Shown piece by piece: positions 60,508 through 64,000 of a DNA stretch of 64,000 nt. Location of the stretch: the NCBI GenBank assembly GCA_963667595.2, contig CAXXWD010000001.1, positions 806,001 to 870,000 of the forward strand, read 5' to 3'. The first letter of the stretch is position 1. Each line of letters begins with the position of its first letter. The notes under the pieces are model-generated. The model had not been told where the DNA came from. It saw only the letters and a list, made by a program, of their open reading frames with translations, and ran no database searches. The DNA is from JAHJQZ01 sp963667595 (GTDB taxonomy: Bacteria > Pseudomonadota > Alphaproteobacteria > Rhizobiales > Devosiaceae). The position numbers and the translations under genes were made by a program.

Positions 60508-60570
60508 CCTCGCGTTCGATGTTCAAATCGTTCACCGGAGCGATTTAGCCCTGCGGGTCGCATCTCACCC
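60508..60570. repeat. 65-bp palindromic intergenic repeat, copy 2
   Basis: Diverged copy of the element at 22169-22233: it shares CCTCGCGTTCGA, the AAAT...ATTT palindrome around ACCGG, and TGCGGGTCGCATCTCACCC. Confidence 0.7.
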
Positions 60571-60590
60571 CCCTTGCCATCCACCCCGCT

Positions 60591-60638
60591 CCGGCGTATA
60601 CGCGTTGCCGGGCCATCCCTCCCCAACGAGGGACGCCC
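60591..60638 (+). ncRNA. two-hairpin leader before serC (serC-motif-like)
   Basis: Two hairpins stand before the ribosome site of serC: CCGGC/GCCGG at 60591-60611, and GGGC-TCCCTC/GAGGGA-GCCC at 60610-60638. A conserved RNA called the serC motif has been described upstream of serC in alphaproteobacteria; position and two-stem shape fit, but I cannot match the consensus from memory. Confidence 0.4.
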
Positions 60639-60657
60639 ATCTGTAAGGATGGATGAC

Positions 60658-61836
60658 ATGACAAACCCTGCTGCGGCTCCCGCCGCCACACCGGACGTGC
60701 GTCCGGCAAACCCCAACTTTTCTTCTGGTCCCTGTGCCAAGCGTCCCGGCTGGACGCCTGACGTGCTCGCTGCCGCGCTTGTCGGGCGCTCGCACCGCGC
60801 CAAGCCGGCCAAGGCCCGCATCGTCGAGGCGATCGAGCTGACGCGCGAGCTTCTGGCCCTGCCCGAAGGCTATCGCGTCGGCATCGTGCCGGCCTCTGAT
60901 ACCGGCGCCGTCGAGATGGCGCTATGGTCGCTGCTCGGCGCCCGCGGCGTCGACATGCTGGCCTGGGAAAGCTTCGGCGCCGGCTGGGTGACCGATGTCG
61001 CCAAACAGCTGAAGCTCGAAGACGTTCGCATCTTCAAGGCCGATTACGGCGAACTTCCCGACCTCGCCCAGGTCGACTGGACCCGCGACGTGGTCTTCAC
61101 CTGGAACGGCACCACCTCCGGCGTGCGCGTGCCGAACGCCGACTGGATCGCCGCCGACCGCGAGGGCCTGGCCATTTGCGACGCCACTTCCGCCGTCTTT
61201 GCCCAGGATATCGATTTTACCAAGCTCGACGTCGTCACCTTCTCCTGGCAGAAGGTTCTGGGCGGTGAAGCCGCGCACGGCATCCTCATTCTTTCCCCGC
61301 GCGCCGTCGAACGGCTCGAAACCTATACACCCCCCCGGCCGCTGCCCAAGATCTTCCGCATGACCAAGGGCGGCAAGTTCATCGAAGCCATTTTTGAGGG
61401 CGCCACCATCAACACCGTCTCGATGCTGTGCATCGAGGACGCGGTCGATGCGATGACCTGGGCCAAGAAGATCGGCGGCCTCAAGGCCCTGCAGGCCCGG
61501 GCCGATGCCAACGCCAAGGTCATTGCCGACTGGGTCGAGAAAACGCCGTGGATCGGCCATCTCGCCAAGGTTCCGGCAACGCGTTCGAATACCTCCGTGT
61601 GCCTGACCATTATCGATCCGGTGATCGCCGCGCTTGATGCCGATGCTCAGGCGGCTTTCGCCAAGAAGATCGTCGCCCGGCTGGACAAGGAAAAGGTCGC
61701 CCACGATTTCGGCGCCTATCGCGATGCCCCGACCGGTTTCCGGGTCTGGTGCGGTTCGACCATCGAGACGGCCGACGTCGTTGCCCTGACCAAGTGGCTC
61801 GACTGGGCTTTCGCGACGGAAAAGGCCGCTTTGTAG
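60658..61836 (+). CDS. serC: phosphoserine aminotransferase
   Basis: A pyridoxal-phosphate enzyme of 392 residues that converts 3-phosphohydroxypyruvate and glutamate to phosphoserine in serine synthesis. NFSSGPCAKRPGW at the N-terminus and SWQKVLGGEAAHG, holding the PLP-binding Lys, are typical of the larger alphaproteobacterial SerC. I start at the ATG at 60658, nine bases after TAAGG. It lies upstream of serA, the previous step of the same pathway. Confidence 0.95.
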   Translation: MTNPAAAPAATPDVRPANPNFSSGPCAKRPGWTPDVLAAALVGRSHRAKPAKARIVEAIELTRELLALPEGYRVGIVPASDTGAVEMALWSLLGARGVDMLAWESFGAGWVTDVAKQLKLEDVRIFKADYGELPDLAQVDWTRDVVFTWNGTTSGVRVPNADWIAADREGLAICDATSAVFAQDIDFTKLDVVTFSWQKVLGGEAAHGILILSPRAVERLETYTPPRPLPKIFRMTKGGKFIEAIFEGATINTVSMLCIEDAVDAMTWAKKIGGLKALQARADANAKVIADWVEKTPWIGHLAKVPATRSNTSVCLTIIDPVIAALDADAQAAFAKKIVARLDKEKVAHDFGAYRDAPTGFRVWCGSTIETADVVALTKWLDWAFATEKAAL

Positions 61837-61977
61837 CTTGACCCCCCGCATGAGGCCGGGGTCCCGCAAACAGGAACAATGCGTGCATTCCGGTCCGGGA
61901 TTCCGGCCCCTCGCTGGGCAGACACATCACCATTTCAGTCTTTAGTGAAAAGACACACGAATTCAGGAGCATTCGAT
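61837..61977. repeat. serC-serA spacer with REP-like palindrome
   Basis: The 141-base spacer contains GACCCC...GGGGTC around CCGCATGAGGCC at about 61842-61865 and another CCGG-rich palindrome. AGGAG precedes serA. Confidence 0.5.
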
Positions 61978-63570
61978 ATGCCCAAGGTACTCGTATCCGA
62001 CAAACTCAGCACCACCGCCGTGCAGATCTTCAAGGACAACGGCGTCGAGGTCGACTATCTGCCCGATCTCGGCAAGGACAAGGACAAACTGCTCGAACAG
62101 ATCGGGCAGTATGACGGCCTTGCCATCCGGTCCGCCACCAAGGTGACCGAAAAGATCATCGCCGCCGCCACCAATCTCAAGGTGATCGGCCGCGCCGGCA
62201 TCGGCGTCGACAATGTCGACATCCCCGCCGCCACCGCCAAGGGCATCATCGTGATGAACACGCCCTTTGGCAATTCCATCACCACCGCAGAACACGCCAT
62301 CGCCATGATGATGGCGCTGGCCCGTCAGATCCCGGAAGCCGATGCCTCCACCCGCGCCTCCAAGTGGGAGAAATCCAAGTTCATGGGCGTCGAGGTCACC
62401 AACAAGACCCTCGGCGTCATCGGCTGCGGCAATATCGGTTCGCTCGCGGCTGAACGCGCCATCGGGCTCAAGATGAAGGTCATCGCCTACGATCCCTTCC
62501 TGACCCCGGAACGCGCCATCGACATCGGTGTCGAAAAGGTCGACCTCGACGATTTGTTGGCCCGTGCCGACTTCATCACCCTGCATACCCCGCTTCTCGA
62601 AACGACCCGCAACATCCTTTCAAGGGAAGCGCTGGCCAAGACCAAGAAGGGCGTTCGCATCATCAACTGCGCCCGTGGCGGGTTGATCGACGAAGCGGCG
62701 CTCAAGGACGCGCTCGAAAACGGACATGTGGCGGGCGCCGCCATCGACGTTTACGCCACCGAACCGGCCAAGGACAATCCGCTGTTCGAGGTCAAGAACG
62801 TCATCTGCACCCCGCATCTCGGCGCGTCCACGACGGAAGCCCAGGAGAACGTGGCCCTGCAGGTCGCCGAGCAGATTTCCGCCTATCTGATGACCGGCGA
62901 GATCACCAACGCCCTCAACTTCCCGTCCATCTCGGCGGAAGAAGCGCCCAGGCTTACGCCCTTCGTCAAGCTGGCCGAAATCCTCGGCAGCTTCGCCGGC
63001 CAGTTGACCGAAACCGCGATCAAGGGCGTCAAGATCGAATATGAAGGCGATGTCGCCGCGCTCAACATCCGTCCGATGACGGCGGCGGCGCTCAACGGCA
63101 TCCTCAAGCCGCTGGTCGGCGACGGCGTCAACATGGTCTCGGCACCGGCCATCGCCAAGGAACGCGGCATGAATGTCGAAGTGGTCACCCGCGAGCAGCA
63201 GGGTGCCTATGAGAACTTCATGCGCGTCACCGTGATGACTGAGCGCCAGGAACGCGGCGTGGCCGGTACGCTGTTTGCCGGCGGCAAGCCGCGCATCATC
63301 GAGGTCAAGGACATCAAGCTCGATGCCGAGATCACCCCGGCGATGCTCTACATCACCAACGAGGACAAGCCCGGCTTCATCGGCCGTCTCGGCACGCTCC
63401 TCGGCGATCTCAAGGTCAACATCGCCAACTTCAACCTCGGCCGCGTGGCCGCGGGCAGCGACGCCATCGCGCTTGTTTCCGTCGACACGCCGCTGACCGA
63501 GGGCGAACTCGTCAAGATCCGGGCGCTTGCCGGCGTCAAGCAGGCCAAGGGCCTCAAGTTCCCGGCCTGA
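61978..63570 (+). CDS. serA: D-3-phosphoglycerate dehydrogenase
   Basis: An enzyme of 530 residues that oxidises 3-phosphoglycerate with NAD+, the first step of serine synthesis. The catalytic domain holds the NAD motif GVIGCGNIGSLAAERA and the Arg-Glu-His site segments (NCARGGLIDEAALKDALE; CTPHLGASTTEAQ). An intermediate domain and a C-terminal ACT domain (about 455-530, ITNEDKPGFIGRLGTLLGD) follow, so serine feedback is likely. The ATG at 61978 has AGGAG upstream. Confidence 0.97.
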   Translation: MPKVLVSDKLSTTAVQIFKDNGVEVDYLPDLGKDKDKLLEQIGQYDGLAIRSATKVTEKIIAAATNLKVIGRAGIGVDNVDIPAATAKGIIVMNTPFGNSITTAEHAIAMMMALARQIPEADASTRASKWEKSKFMGVEVTNKTLGVIGCGNIGSLAAERAIGLKMKVIAYDPFLTPERAIDIGVEKVDLDDLLARADFITLHTPLLETTRNILSREALAKTKKGVRIINCARGGLIDEAALKDALENGHVAGAAIDVYATEPAKDNPLFEVKNVICTPHLGASTTEAQENVALQVAEQISAYLMTGEITNALNFPSISAEEAPRLTPFVKLAEILGSFAGQLTETAIKGVKIEYEGDVAALNIRPMTAAALNGILKPLVGDGVNMVSAPAIAKERGMNVEVVTREQQGAYENFMRVTVMTERQERGVAGTLFAGGKPRIIEVKDIKLDAEITPAMLYITNEDKPGFIGRLGTLLGDLKVNIANFNLGRVAAGSDAIALVSVDTPLTEGELVKIRALAGVKQAKGLKFPA

Positions 63571-63882
63571 CGAACGATAAAGACGGGATGCCCGTCACGC
63601 CTGTTCCCGCCAATGCGGGGACAGGCTCTTCTCCCGAAGGGCTTGACCTGAAGGGAGCCGAATTGCCCGGGAGCGGGTCTTGGCGCGATGCCGGTCCCCG
63701 TCCTGCCGGCTGGACGCAGCCGTCCGCCTTCCGGGCATACCAGCGATGTCGGCGTTCACCCCCCCGAACGCCGGCTTCGCCTTTTTTGGGTCCCGGCGCC
63801 GTTCCGCACTTGCCAGCATTCTCATTCTCACACTATTCGGGGGCGTTCTCCCAACGCCCCCATATTTCCGATTGGAGGAGCG
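63571..63882. repeat. intergenic region with REP-like hairpins
   Basis: A palindrome, GCCTGT-CCCGC with GCGGG-ACAGGC, lies at 63599-63626. A perfect 9-bp hairpin, GGGGGCGTT and AACGCCCCC around 5 bases (63839-63861), stands 21 bases before the next start and could act on its expression. No gene is supported between. Confidence 0.55.
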
Positions 63883-64000
63883 ATGCAGACCGAAGGCGAT
63901 GTCGAACAGCTCGATGCCGATACTCCCTGGACGGCGCTGAAAGGCGTTGACGCGCTTCGCGTCGCGCCGGTTTCCGCCCCGATCCGGGCCAGGGTCACGG
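63883..64000 (+). CDS. partial gene at the window edge
   Basis: The ATG at 63883 follows TTGGAGGAG, and the frame is open to the edge, giving 39 residues from MQTEGDVEQLDADTPW to PIRARVT. The end (VSAPIRARVT) could be the start of an enolpyruvyl-transferase type protein such as AroA, but 39 residues are too few to decide. Confidence 0.6.
   Translation, partial: MQTEGDVEQLDADTPWTALKGVDALRVAPVSAPIRARVT

Noticed and set aside
1..64000. tRNA and rRNA genes
   Set aside because: I looked for cloverleaf T-arm and anticodon patterns in intergenic regions and found none that I can support.

Overview
The window is high-GC DNA from an alphaproteobacterium, most likely of the order Hyphomicrobiales (Rhizobiales). 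This rests on a CtrA master regulator divergent from fliI-fliJ, a ChpT phosphotransferase, a DUF1134/EipA envelope protein, an RpoH sigma factor, several clustered methyl-accepting chemotaxis proteins (MCPs) and dense palindromic intergenic repeats. I cannot fix the genus; a Devosiaceae-like organism is a guess.

Layout. 0-3.1 kb: an ABC export operon with an exported NEW3-type protein. 3.7-6.5 kb: fliJ, fliI and ctrA around a regulatory region with CtrA-like boxes and five GANTC methylation sites. 7.3-15.9 kb: three MCP genes in a row, two of which share an identical 1.27-kb 3' half, plus a stub of a lost MCP gene. 16-19.4 kb: LysE exporter with Lrp regulator, aldo/keto reductase, LysR. 19.4-22.1 kb: CheY-like regulator, chpT, YHS protein, eipA. 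22-29 kb: trkH, a coiled-coil membrane protein, an RluA-family pseudouridine synthase, rpoH, an OFA-type transporter. 29.7-33.9 kb: thiamine module with thiN, a TPP riboswitch and thiBPQ. 33.9-47.2 kb: an acidic membrane protein, purA, transporters, a frameshifted YcaQ-type gene, small membrane proteins, a cobalamin adenosyltransferase, a rhomboid protease and a diguanylate cyclase. 47.3-56.4 kb: a YjfB-like motility protein, an aldo/keto reductase and three more MCPs on the minus strand. 56.8-60.5 kb: an accessory stretch with a DUF2161 nuclease-like gene, a GIY-YIG gene between exact inverted copies of a palindromic repeat, and an AT-rich two-gene cassette whose second gene is split by an IS5-family element. 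60.6-63.6 kb: serC-serA, then the start of another gene.

How it fits together. One theme is CtrA-linked motility and signalling: ctrA, its phosphodonor chpT, fliI/fliJ, six MCPs, a diguanylate cyclase and a YjfB-like protein. CtrA-like TTAA-N7-TTAA boxes lie before fliI, the first MCP, eipA/YHS and yjfB. The second theme is repeat biology: at least four families of palindromic repeats, one copy translated inside thiP, and a cluster around the GIY-YIG gene that looks like a possible REP-type nuclease/repeat partnership. The best candidates for something undescribed are that GIY-YIG/repeat cassette and the IS-interrupted two-gene membrane cassette.
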